Of a stretch of DNA of 64,000 nucleotides, positions 42,281 to 50,866 are shown piece by piece (the stretch's first letter is position 1; every line of letters starts with the position of its first letter). The stretch is from Candidatus Leptofilum proximum (GTDB taxonomy: Bacteria > Chloroflexota > Anaerolineae > Promineifilales > Promineifilaceae): contig JADJXK010000001.1 of NCBI GenBank assembly GCA_016710325.1, forward strand, positions 186,001-250,000, in the 5' to 3' direction. The translations under genes and the position numbers were made by a program. The notes under the pieces are model-generated. The model had not been told where the DNA came from and searched no databases. It was given only the letters and a program-made list of their open reading frames with translations.

Positions 42281-43075
42281 ATGAGTGATACACAAGAAAC
42301 GGCCGTACCCCACAACCCAACCACCGCCCTGGTCATCGACGACCTGACCGTGGCTTACAGCAGCAAACCGGCCATTTGGGACGTCGATTTACAAGTGCCC
42401 GAAGGCGTTTTGATGGCCATCGTTGGCCCTAACGGGGCGGGTAAAAGCACATTGATCAAAGCGGCGCTCAATCTTATTCCCCGCGCCGCCGGAACGGTGC
42501 GTTTTTATGGCCTGCCCTATGAAAAGGCGCGCAGCTTTGTCGGCTACGTGCCGCAGCGCGGCAGCGTCGATTGGGATTTCCCGACCTCGGTGCTGGACGT
42601 GGTAATGATGGGCCTGTACGGCAAGCTGGGCTGGTTCCGCCGTCCGGGGCGCAAGGAGCATGAGCTGGCCATGCACGCCCTGGAGCAGGTAGGCTTGCAG
42701 GATTTTGCTCACCGGCAAATCAGCCAGCTTTCTGGCGGGCAGCAGCAGCGCACCTTTTTGGCACGAGCGCTGGTGCAGGATGCCCAGATTTATTTTATGG
42801 ATGAGCCGTTTGCGGCCGTAGACGCTGTTACAGAGCGGGCCATCATCGCCATCATGCGCGAGCTGCGGGAACGGGGCAAAACCGTGTTGGTGGTTCATCA
42901 CGATTTGCAAACGGTGGAAGAATATTTTGACTGGGTGACGCTGCTCAACGTGGAGGTGGTGGCCAGCGGCCCCATCGGCACCACGTTTACGCCGGAGAAG
43001 CTGCGCAAAACGTACGGCGGACGCGTTTCTTACCTGCATGAAGAGAGCGTCCAGTCGGTGATGGAGACAGAATAA
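42281..43075 (+). CDS. metal ABC transporter ATP-binding protein
   Basis: 264 residues. Walker A GPNGAGKST, Q loop, signature LSGGQQQR, Walker B IYFMDEP and H loop HHDLQ, as in ZnuC/MntB-type ATPases. It energises the importer. Its TAA shares its last base with the ATG of the next gene (TAATG), so translation is coupled. Confidence 0.95.
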   Translation: MSDTQETAVPHNPTTALVIDDLTVAYSSKPAIWDVDLQVPEGVLMAIVGPNGAGKSTLIKAALNLIPRAAGTVRFYGLPYEKARSFVGYVPQRGSVDWDFPTSVLDVVMMGLYGKLGWFRRPGRKEHELAMHALEQVGLQDFAHRQISQLSGGQQQRTFLARALVQDAQIYFMDEPFAAVDAVTERAIIAIMRELRERGKTVLVVHHDLQTVEEYFDWVTLLNVEVVASGPIGTTFTPEKLRKTYGGRVSYLHEESVQSVMETE

Positions 43076-44406
43076 TGTTGGCTAGATTTTCTGCAGAAGA
43101 CCGGCGCGTCTGGCTGTTAATTGGGGCCATTGCCCTGATTGCGGTGCTTTTTTTGCCGTTTAGCCAGCTTGTCTTGAACGTTCGTTACGATTACACGCTG
43201 CGCACGGTGGCCGTGGGCGGTTCGCTGCTGGGGATTGTGAGCGGTGTGTTGGGCTGTTTTGCCGTGCTGCGCCAGCAAAGCCTGATGGGCGACGCGCTTT
43301 CCCACGCTGCTTTGCCCGGTGTAGCCATCGCTTTTTTGCTGTTTGGCCGGGAGCTGGGCTTTTTGCTCATCGGGGCGTTTGTTGCTAGCTGGCTGGGCGT
43401 CCAATTCATCAGCATGGTGACCGACACGACGCGCATCAAGCAAGACACGGCGATGGGCATTGTGCTGGCCGCCTGGTTTGCCGCCGGGATTGCCCTGCTA
43501 GCCTACATCCAGGCCCGCCCGGATGCCAGCCAGGCCGGATTGGACACGTTCATCTTTGGCCAGGCGGCGGCTATTGTGGTAAACGACGTGCGGCTGATTG
43601 TCGGCGTAGGGGCGGTTGCTCTTGTGCTGCTGGCCCTGTTCTGGAAAGAGTTCAAGCTGATCACGTTTGATGCCGAGTTTGCCGGGGCTAACGGGTTCCG
43701 CGTGAACCTGTTTAGCATGATGCTGTCTACCCTCATTGTGGTGGCGATTGTGCTGGGCTTGCAGCTGGCCGGGGTCATTTTGATGGTAGGGATGCTGATT
43801 GCGCCGGGCATTGCTGCCCGGCAGTGGACCAACAAGCTGACGCAGATGGTGATTTTAGCGGCCGTTTTTGGCGCATTTGCCGGTGGTACAGGGGCAATTA
43901 TCAGCGCCGTAGACACCGATGTGCCTACCGGCCCAATGATCATTGTGGTGGCCTTTTTGCTGGTGGTTATCTCGATTGGCTTTGCACCGGGGCGGGGGCT
44001 GGTCTGGTCGCTGCTGCGGCAGCGCGGGGACCGGCGGCGCTTTGCGGCGCAGACGGTGCTGAATGATATGTTTCATTATGCATATGATCATGGCTCGATG
44101 GAGACGGCCGTTCCCCAAAAATTCCTCCTCGGCGTCAGCGGCAAAATTGCCAAATTGGGGCTCAAGCGGCTGCTGCGCCAGGGGTACGTGCAGCAGGCTG
44201 GCGAAAGCTGGCGGCTAACTGACGCCGGTGCCGAAGTGGCCGCACACCAGGCGCAAAATGCGCTGCTGTGGGATGTGTATCGCCAATACAATGAAACCTT
44301 GAACTTGCCGCTGATTGCCGAAAATCGCCAGCAGGATATACGCCAGCTTTTGCCGGAAACGGCCGTGGCCCAACTTGAACAAAAACTGGAAGAGGGTGTT
44401 CACTGA
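43075..44406 (+). CDS. metal ABC permease fused to a winged-helix domain, first
   Basis: 443 residues. Residues 1-300 form an ABC-3 family permease with 8-9 helices. The cytoplasmic C-terminus (about 325-443) resembles the winged-helix and dimerisation region of DtxR/MntR-type repressors (LGLKRLLRQGYVQQAGESWRLTDAGAEVA). Such a fusion could sense cytoplasmic metal or interact with DNA or with its twin permease; this is inference. Overlaps both neighbours by one base. Confidence 0.88.
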   Translation: MLARFSAEDRRVWLLIGAIALIAVLFLPFSQLVLNVRYDYTLRTVAVGGSLLGIVSGVLGCFAVLRQQSLMGDALSHAALPGVAIAFLLFGRELGFLLIGAFVASWLGVQFISMVTDTTRIKQDTAMGIVLAAWFAAGIALLAYIQARPDASQAGLDTFIFGQAAAIVVNDVRLIVGVGAVALVLLALFWKEFKLITFDAEFAGANGFRVNLFSMMLSTLIVVAIVLGLQLAGVILMVGMLIAPGIAARQWTNKLTQMVILAAVFGAFAGGTGAIISAVDTDVPTGPMIIVVAFLLVVISIGFAPGRGLVWSLLRQRGDRRRFAAQTVLNDMFHYAYDHGSMETAVPQKFLLGVSGKIAKLGLKRLLRQGYVQQAGESWRLTDAGAEVAAHQAQNALLWDVYRQYNETLNLPLIAENRQQDIRQLLPETAVAQLEQKLEEGVH

Positions 44407-45905
44407 TGTACCAGATTGAAGAACTGTTGATCCCTTTTTTGCTGAATTTTTTTGACCAAACGGTCATCAATGCCTTTTTGCGCAATCCGCAAAATACGGC
44501 CACCATCATTGGCGGCCTGATTGCCGTGTCCGGCGCGCTTTTGGGCACCTTCCTGCTGCTGCGCGGCATGTCACTTACCAGCGACGCCATCAGCCACACC
44601 GTGCTGCTGGGCATTGTGGTTGCCTTTTTGGTGCTTACTTCCTGGTTTCAACAGGAACCAGATTTAAGCTCGCCCTGGCTGATCATCGGGGCGGCGCTGG
44701 CAGGTGTGGCCACGGTGGTGCTCACAGAAGCCATTTACCGTTCTGGCCTGGTGAAGCAGGATGCCGCCCTGGGGCTGGCCTTCCCGCTGCTATTTGCCGT
44801 TGCCGTCATTCTGGTCTCGCGCTATGTGCAAGATGTACACCTGGATGAGGACGCGGTAATGGTGGGGGAAATTGGCGTGGCCTGGGCCGATACCAACAGT
44901 CACTGCCTGGAAAACTGCGTAACCGTCACCATTACCCCGGACGATCCGCGCGCTGAAATCACCCGGCGCTGCATCAACTGCCGCGAGTTGGCCATCACCC
45001 CCCGCGATGAGGGGGCCGAATTTACGGAGACGTGTGACAACTGCGGCACGTATACCCCGGCCCAGGCCTGGCAGGCTGGCCTGCTGGAAGCAGAGCCATT
45101 GCTTATTTTCTGGCCAAAATCCATCACCGTGATGCTGCTCATCACCATTTTGACGCTCGTTTTTGTAACGATCTTTTTCAAGGAGCTGAAGCTCTCCACG
45201 TTTGATCCTGCTCTGGCGGCTGCGTTGGGCTTTCGCCCTACTTTGCTGAATTATGCCCTGATGATCATAGTGAGTCTGGTGGCTGTGGGCGCGTTTGAGG
45301 CTGTTGGTTCCATTTTGGTGATCGCCTTCTTCATCATTCCTCCGGCCGCCGCTTATCTGCTCACCGATAACCTTACCCGGATGCTGATTTACAGCTCGGT
45401 CATTGGGGCGGCTGGCGCCTACTTTGGCTACGATATGGCCCGCGGCAGTTTTTTGGGCCTGTTTCAACTGGATACCGTTTTGATCGGCATCAACCGACTG
45501 TTTAACTTAGGTTTGCTACAAGAGTGGGATTCGTCTATTTCCGCGTCGATGGTGCTGATGATCTTTTTCTTTTTCCTGGTTTCGTGGATCCTGTCGCCCA
45601 AGTATGGGCTGGTCTCTACCATGTTGCGGCGTAAAAGTCAGCAGCGCAGCTTTGATAACCAGGTTGTGCTGGCCCATATTCATAACCATGAAGGAACGGC
45701 CGCTGCCCGGCAAGAGCTGGCGGTGAACACCCTGTACCATCATTTCCGCTGGTCGCCGCAAAAGACCAGGCGCATTCTGAACCAACTGCAAGCACGCAAC
45801 ATGGTGCACATCGAAGCTGACCTGGTACGGCTGACGGCGCGTGGGAAAGACCGGGTGAAGACATTCCGCGAGAACCGGCTGGCGCGAGAAACGGTGATTC
45901 CGTGA
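44406..45905 (+). CDS. metal ABC permease with cysteine-rich insertion and winged helix, second
   Basis: 499 residues. ABC-3 permease with the family GEIGVAW loop, then an inserted hydrophilic module (about 162-230) with three cysteine pairs: C167-x3-C171, C189-x2-C192, C210-x2-C213. Membrane helices resume, and a C-terminal winged-helix domain follows (about 395-499, RILNQLQARNMVHIEADLVRLTARG). The cysteine module resembles stacked zinc ribbons and is not a usual part of this family. TGATG overlap with the first permease. Confidence 0.87.
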   Translation: MYQIEELLIPFLLNFFDQTVINAFLRNPQNTATIIGGLIAVSGALLGTFLLLRGMSLTSDAISHTVLLGIVVAFLVLTSWFQQEPDLSSPWLIIGAALAGVATVVLTEAIYRSGLVKQDAALGLAFPLLFAVAVILVSRYVQDVHLDEDAVMVGEIGVAWADTNSHCLENCVTVTITPDDPRAEITRRCINCRELAITPRDEGAEFTETCDNCGTYTPAQAWQAGLLEAEPLLIFWPKSITVMLLITILTLVFVTIFFKELKLSTFDPALAAALGFRPTLLNYALMIIVSLVAVGAFEAVGSILVIAFFIIPPAAAYLLTDNLTRMLIYSSVIGAAGAYFGYDMARGSFLGLFQLDTVLIGINRLFNLGLLQEWDSSISASMVLMIFFFFLVSWILSPKYGLVSTMLRRKSQQRSFDNQVVLAHIHNHEGTAAARQELAVNTLYHHFRWSPQKTRRILNQLQARNMVHIEADLVRLTARGKDRVKTFRENRLARETVIP

Positions 45906-45912
45906 TGGAAAA

Positions 45913-45981
45913 TTGGCGTAGTCCGACCAAACTGCTTATACTGATACATTCTGCCTGCAAAAATCCAACTCGTACAGGCAG
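45913..45981 (+). promoter_or_regulatory. helicase promoter and leader hairpin
   Basis: TTGGCG (45913-45918), 18 bp, TATACT (45937-45942), then CTGCCTG (45951-45957) pairing with CAGGCAG (45975-45981) in the leader of the helicase gene. DEAD-box genes are often cold- or RNA-regulated, so the hairpin may matter. Confidence 0.45.
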
Positions 45982-46042
45982 GTCTAGACAAACAACGGGC
46001 TGAGATTTGACCTTGGCTCAATGCAGTCAAGGAGCATTTTTC

Positions 46043-47329
46043 GTGAGTTTTTCGCAATTTTCGCTGGATCCGCGCCTGGAAGCGGGTATTCAGGACATAG
46101 GCTTTACAGAGCCGACACCGATTCAAAAACAAGCCATTCCCCATGTGCTGGCTGGCGCCGATTTACTTGGCCTGGCGCAGACGGGTACGGGGAAAACGGC
46201 CGCTTTCATGTTACCCATTCTGCAGCGCCTCACCCGTGGACCGCTGCGCCAGGTGCGGGTGCTCATTGTGGCCCCCACCCGCGAACTGGCCGAACAGATT
46301 CATCAAACGGCCGTTGACCTGGGCAAATACACTAAACTCCGCAGTACCACCGTGTATGGCGGCGTCGGTAAAAAAGCACAGGTGGATGCGCTGCGGCGCG
46401 GCGTGGAGATTGTCGTGGCCTGTCCAGGTCGCCTGCTGGACCTGGCGGGTGAAAAAAACATCGATCTCACCAAAGTGGAAGTGCTGGTGCTGGATGAAGC
46501 GGACCGCATGTGCGACATGGGTTTCTTGCCCGACATTCGCCGCATTCTCAAGCTGCTGCCCGCCCAGCGGCAAACGCTGTTTTTCTCCGCCACCATGCCG
46601 GGCGACATTCGCGAGCTGGCAGACAGCATTCTCAAGGATCCCGTCACCGTGCAAATCGGGCAGATTGCCCCAGCCAAGACGGTGTCTCACGCCCTCTACC
46701 CAGTGCCCAGCGACATGAAGAAAAATTTGCTCTTCACCATGCTGGACGAGATGGCCACCGGTCGCGTGCTGATATTTACGCGCACCAAGCGGCGGGCGCG
46801 CTTTCTGGCCCGTGATTTGGCCAAGAAGGGCTACAAAGCAGAAGAGCTGCAGGGTAATATGTCGCAAAACCGGCGGCAGAATGCCATTGATGGCTTCCGC
46901 AACGGCAAGTATGACATCCTGGTGGCTACCGACATCGCCGCCCGAGGCATCGACGTGGCCGAAATTTCGCATGTGATCAACTTTGACATGCCAGACACGG
47001 TAGATGCGTATACCCACAGAATCGGCCGTACGGGCCGGGCGGAGGAGGTGGGGGATGCTTTCACCTTCGCCACGGACGAGGACGCGGCGATGGTGCGCGA
47101 CATTGAGCGGGTGCTCAAAACCCGCCTGGAGCGGCGGCGCTGGCCTGGCTTCTCGTACGGGGAATTTGACCCGGAAAAACAGCCTGTACGTGCGCCGGAG
47201 AAACGGCCGCAGCCCAACGGTAGCCCCAAGCCGCACAGCAACTACTCACGACGGTCGCGTGACAAGCGAGGACCATCTGGGCGGCAGAATCGCAGCAGTC
47301 AGCAAAGCAGTGAAGGGAGCCGGCGGTAG
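46043..47329 (+). CDS. DEAD-box RNA helicase
   Basis: 428 residues. Q motif (GFTEPTPIQKQAIP), motif I AQTGTGKT, Ia PTRELA, II DEAD, III SAT, V ATDIAARGID, VI HRIGRTGRA; a basic Arg/Ser/Gln-rich tail after residue 390. Likely RhlE/CshA-like, unwinding structured RNA or aiding ribosome assembly. GTG start chosen because AAGGAG lies 10 nt upstream; an upstream TTG (46007) has no ribosome site. Confidence 0.95.
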   Translation: MSFSQFSLDPRLEAGIQDIGFTEPTPIQKQAIPHVLAGADLLGLAQTGTGKTAAFMLPILQRLTRGPLRQVRVLIVAPTRELAEQIHQTAVDLGKYTKLRSTTVYGGVGKKAQVDALRRGVEIVVACPGRLLDLAGEKNIDLTKVEVLVLDEADRMCDMGFLPDIRRILKLLPAQRQTLFFSATMPGDIRELADSILKDPVTVQIGQIAPAKTVSHALYPVPSDMKKNLLFTMLDEMATGRVLIFTRTKRRARFLARDLAKKGYKAEELQGNMSQNRRQNAIDGFRNGKYDILVATDIAARGIDVAEISHVINFDMPDTVDAYTHRIGRTGRAEEVGDAFTFATDEDAAMVRDIERVLKTRLERRRWPGFSYGEFDPEKQPVRAPEKRPQPNGSPKPHSNYSRRSRDKRGPSGRQNRSSQQSSEGSRR

Positions 47330-47398
47330 ACGGCCGTATTCAGCCAAAACATCTTCTTGCTAACCTGACTCCATTATCTGAACCCGGTAGCTTTTTTG

Positions 47399-48076
47399 CT
47401 AAATGAGACCCGCCTGTTGGCAAAAGTTGTGAATGAGCGTGTGGCCTGCGGGATGTTCGTCGGTGTAATACTCGGGGTGGAACTGGGTGCCGATGATGGG
47501 CAGCTGGTGGTGGATGATGATTTGGTGGGGGGAAACGGCCGTTGCTCCATAATTGCCAAATCCGTCCGGCACTTCTTTTAGCTCCCATGAGTGTGCCTGC
47601 CGCATGATGGGCGCTTCGCCTAGACCTTTCAGCAGCGGATGCATTCCGGTGATCTGCACTGGCCGGTAACCAAGTTCCTTTTTCATCCCGGCCGCAAAAT
47701 CTGAGTTAGGGTCAGGTTCGTCATCTGCCAGCGGGCCAATCGGAGCTACGGTCGCGCCAAACGCTTCAGCCAGCGTTTCAAAGCCGCCGCAAAAGCCAAA
47801 GATGGGCCACTTCAGGCTGGTAATCACTTCATGCAGCCCGGCCACTTCGGCGTTGGCGTATTCATCGGGGTTGGCGCTGTTGCCGGAGATGAAAATTGCC
47901 TTAGCATCGAGCTCCGTCAGCAAAGCTGGGGTCGCCTGATGGTAGCGCACAATCAAGCAGCAGTCGCCAGTCATGTCTTCCAGGCGATACTTAATGCGCA
48001 CCCGTGCTGCCATAATCCGCTCCCCCCAGGGTTTTAAATATGCCTCTGCACGTTCATTGTCGATTAAAATGAGCAT
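47399..48076 (-). CDS. class I glutamine amidotransferase-like protein
   Basis: 225 residues. Nucleophile elbow FGFCGGFE with the catalytic cysteine, and the His/Glu pair in FHPEYY. Single GATase domain without a fused synthetase, so either a stand-alone GMP synthase-like glutaminase, a gamma-glutamyl hydrolase, or an enzyme acting on an unknown ligand. Convergent to the helicase gene. Confidence 0.82.
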   Translation of the reverse strand: MLILIDNERAEAYLKPWGERIMAARVRIKYRLEDMTGDCCLIVRYHQATPALLTELDAKAIFISGNSANPDEYANAEVAGLHEVITSLKWPIFGFCGGFETLAEAFGATVAPIGPLADDEPDPNSDFAAGMKKELGYRPVQITGMHPLLKGLGEAPIMRQAHSWELKEVPDGFGNYGATAVSPHQIIIHHQLPIIGTQFHPEYYTDEHPAGHTLIHNFCQQAGLI

Positions 48077-48170
48077 ACCATTTTATCCCCCGCCATTATA
48101 CTGCAACCTTCTGCTGCGCTGTAATAATTGGCAGCTGCCAGCAGCGCACAATAAGCATTAGCAGAACACA

Positions 48171-48200
48171 TTGACACGTCGTTTTACCAAAAGTTATACT
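48171..48200 (+). promoter_or_regulatory. promoter of the kinase cassette
   Basis: TTGACA (48171-48176), 18 bp, TATACT (48195-48200), about 60-120 nt before the kinase start. Strong -35, good -10. Confidence 0.6.
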
Positions 48201-48261
48201 TATGACCGTCTCAACTCGCTTACCCTAAGTTCAACCAGCATACAACATCACTTCCAGCATC

Positions 48262-50295
48262 GTGGCTGGACCAGGGGAGTTGCACCAAAAAATTAAGGCG
48301 TGCCAGGAGTACATCGAAGTGAGATTGACTCACAAACAAGCCGCTTACCTTATCAGTTATGGGATTGTGAGCATAGGCGTGCTTGTTTTACTAGGCTGGG
48401 CATTTGATATTACCGTGTTCAAAAGTCTGCAGAGCGGCCTCACGACAATGAAAGCCAATACTGCCCTGACTTTTGTGCTGTTTGGGCTTTCTTTGCGCTT
48501 TTCCGATCATCATAATTCGACCCTCCGTCATGCTGCGTTGGCCCTGGTCGCGGGCGGGTTGTTGATCAGTCTGCTTACCCTGTCTGAATATTGGTTTGGC
48601 TGGAACCTGGGGATTGACGAGTATTTGTTTGTGGACCTGGATACGGCCGTTGCCAACTTCCCCGGTCGTATGTCGGTGGCTACTGCGCTCAGTTTTGTGC
48701 TGACGGGCACTGCTCTGGTATTCACAATTTATCGGCGCCACCTGGCAGCCCATGTTGTCGCCGTTCTGATTGGCTTCCTCGGCTTGCTGGTGCTGCTTGG
48801 CTACCTTTATAACGTCAGTTCTCTTTACCGGGTGTTTGCCTTTAACTCGATGCCCGTGCATGCCGCCGTTACCCTTGGTTTCTTCAGCCTGGGCATCCTG
48901 CACCTGTGCCCCGATGCTGGCCTATCTGCCCTGATCTTTAACGATACCGCTGGTGGCGTCCTGGTCCGGCGGTTGATTCCGCCGGTTATTTTTGTCCCCA
49001 TTTTTTTGGGTGCCATTATTGTTTTCAGCCCCCAGGCGGCCGCATTCGACAGTAGATTTAACACCTCCCTGCTTGTCCTTACCAACATTGCTGTCCTTTT
49101 TCTTGTTCTGTTATGGAGTGCGTCCTCCCTGCAAACGATTGACCTGGAGCGGCGGCAGAGCGACCAGCAGTTCCGCCTGGCGGTGGAAGCTTCGCCTGGT
49201 GCGATCATCCTGGTGAACCAGGCCGGGAAAATCACCCTGGTCAATGCGCAGGCAGAAACCTTGTTTGGCTACACGCGCGAAGAATTGTTGGGCAAGAAGG
49301 TGGAAATGCTGGTGCCGGAGCAGTTTAACGCACACCACGTGCAGGATCGGGATGCCTTTTTTGCGGCGCCGACCGCCCGACCTATGGGGGCCGGACGAGA
49401 TTTGTACGGGCGGCGTAAAGACGGCCGTCAGGTTCCCGTGGAAATTGGCCTCAACCCGATCCAGACTAACGAGGGGCGTTTTGTCCTCGCCTCTATCATC
49501 GATATTACCGAGCGGAAGCAGGCCGAGGCCGAAATCCACAAGATGAACCGGGAACTGGAACAACGGGTGGCGGAACGTACCGCCCAGCTCCAGGTAGCCA
49601 ATAAGGAGCTGAAAGCGTTTGCCTACTCTGTCTCTCACGATTTGCGGGCGCCGCTGCGCAGCATCGATGGCTTTAGCCTGGCTCTGTTGGAGGATTACGC
49701 CGACAGCTTGAACGACGAAGCACAAAATTATCTGCAGCGGGTGCGGGCGGCCAGCCAGCGTATGGCCCAACTGATCGATGACCTGCTGGCTCTCTCCCGC
49801 CTGACCCACAGCGAACTGCGTCCTGAAACTGTGGACCTCAGCGGGATGGTTCAGACCATAGCTGCTGAGCTCCAGCTTACGGAACCAGAGCGGAACGTCA
49901 CGTTTGTCATTGCCCCGGCCGCCGCGGTAAAAGCCGATGTGCCATTGCTGCGCGTGGCCCTGGAAAACTTGCTGAACAATGCCTGGAAGTTCACCGCCAG
50001 GCACGCCAGCGCCTGCATTGAGTTTGGCCTGGAAAAACGGCCGTCTGGCGAAACCATCTACTTCGTGCGCGACGATGGTGCTGGATTTGACATGACCTAT
50101 ATCGACAAGCTGTTTGGCGCTTTCCAACGGCTGCATACCCCGGCCGAATTTCCCGGTACGGGCATTGGTCTGGCCACCGTGCTGCGCATCATTCACCGCC
50201 ACGGCGGGCAGATTTGGGCCGAAGGCGCGGTGGAGCACGGCGCCACGTTTTATTTTACGCTGCCCGGTACGGCCGTAGATCCATCCTCGGAATAA
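48262..50295 (+). CDS. membrane sensor histidine kinase with PAS domain
   Basis: 677 residues from a GTG; a GTG at 48319 with AGGAG upstream is an equally good start. About eight membrane helices (residues 28-290), PAS domain (302-415), a coiled coil, HisKA with phospho-accepting H459 (YSVSHDLRAPLRSID) and HATPase_c with GTGIGL. The SHDLRAPLR type resembles phytochrome-like and light or energy sensing kinases that signal to Rcp1-like regulators, and such a regulator follows at 50417. Confidence 0.9.
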   Translation: MAGPGELHQKIKACQEYIEVRLTHKQAAYLISYGIVSIGVLVLLGWAFDITVFKSLQSGLTTMKANTALTFVLFGLSLRFSDHHNSTLRHAALALVAGGLLISLLTLSEYWFGWNLGIDEYLFVDLDTAVANFPGRMSVATALSFVLTGTALVFTIYRRHLAAHVVAVLIGFLGLLVLLGYLYNVSSLYRVFAFNSMPVHAAVTLGFFSLGILHLCPDAGLSALIFNDTAGGVLVRRLIPPVIFVPIFLGAIIVFSPQAAAFDSRFNTSLLVLTNIAVLFLVLLWSASSLQTIDLERRQSDQQFRLAVEASPGAIILVNQAGKITLVNAQAETLFGYTREELLGKKVEMLVPEQFNAHHVQDRDAFFAAPTARPMGAGRDLYGRRKDGRQVPVEIGLNPIQTNEGRFVLASIIDITERKQAEAEIHKMNRELEQRVAERTAQLQVANKELKAFAYSVSHDLRAPLRSIDGFSLALLEDYADSLNDEAQNYLQRVRAASQRMAQLIDDLLALSRLTHSELRPETVDLSGMVQTIAAELQLTEPERNVTFVIAPAAAVKADVPLLRVALENLLNNAWKFTARHASACIEFGLEKRPSGETIYFVRDDGAGFDMTYIDKLFGAFQRLHTPAEFPGTGIGLATVLRIIHRHGGQIWAEGAVEHGATFYFTLPGTAVDPSSE

Positions 50296-50350
50296 CAGGA
50301 GACTTAATAAGTGGGCGCACACCATGAATGAAAAGGGTGTACCGACGTAG

Positions 50351-50389
50351 CCCGATTTTGTAAATCGGGTGGCGATTTTGCAAATCGCC
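50351..50389. repeat. twin perfect hairpins between kinase and response regulator
   Basis: CCCGATTT-TGT-AAATCGGG (50351-50369) and GGCGATTT-TGC-AAATCGCC (50371-50389) are two 8-bp perfect stems in tandem. They belong to the intergenic palindrome set. Confidence 0.65.
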
Positions 50390-50416
50390 ATACATTTTCA
50401 AAGGAGTCTTTTACCA

Positions 50417-50866
50417 ATGGAAAAGGTTGTTTTGTTAGTTGAAGATAATCCAGACGATGTCGATTTAACCCTGCGTGCCTTTAAGAAAAACCACCTTATC
50501 AACGACGTTGTCATTGCCCGGGATGGCGTGGAGGCGCTGGATTACCTCTTTGGGACCGGGGCCCACGCCAGCAATCCCAATCCGCTCCCCCAGCTAGTTT
50601 TACTGGACCTGAAGCTGCCCAAAGTGGATGGACTGGAGGTTTTGCGGCAAATTCGCGAGGATGACCGAACCAAACTGCTGCCCGTAGTGGTGCTCACCTC
50701 TTCCAAGGAAGAGCAGGACCTGGTGCAAAGCTACAGCCTTCATGCCAACAGTTACATTCGTAAGCCGGTCGATTTTCTCCAGTTCAGCGAAGCGGTGCGC
50801 CAGCTGGGATTCTACTGGCTCATCTTAAACGAAGCCCCACCCAATGCGCCAAGGAACGACAGTTGA
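50417..50866 (+). CDS. Rcp1-like single-domain response regulator
   Basis: 149 residues. Receiver domain with EDNPDD, phosphoacceptor D64 in LLDLKLPKVDG, and conserved Lys in YIRKPVDF. No output domain; such regulators relay signals by protein contact, here probably to the hybrid kinase that follows. AAAGGAG precedes the ATG. TGA overlaps the next ATG (TGATG). Confidence 0.92.
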   Translation: MEKVVLLVEDNPDDVDLTLRAFKKNHLINDVVIARDGVEALDYLFGTGAHASNPNPLPQLVLLDLKLPKVDGLEVLRQIREDDRTKLLPVVVLTSSKEEQDLVQSYSLHANSYIRKPVDFLQFSEAVRQLGFYWLILNEAPPNAPRNDS

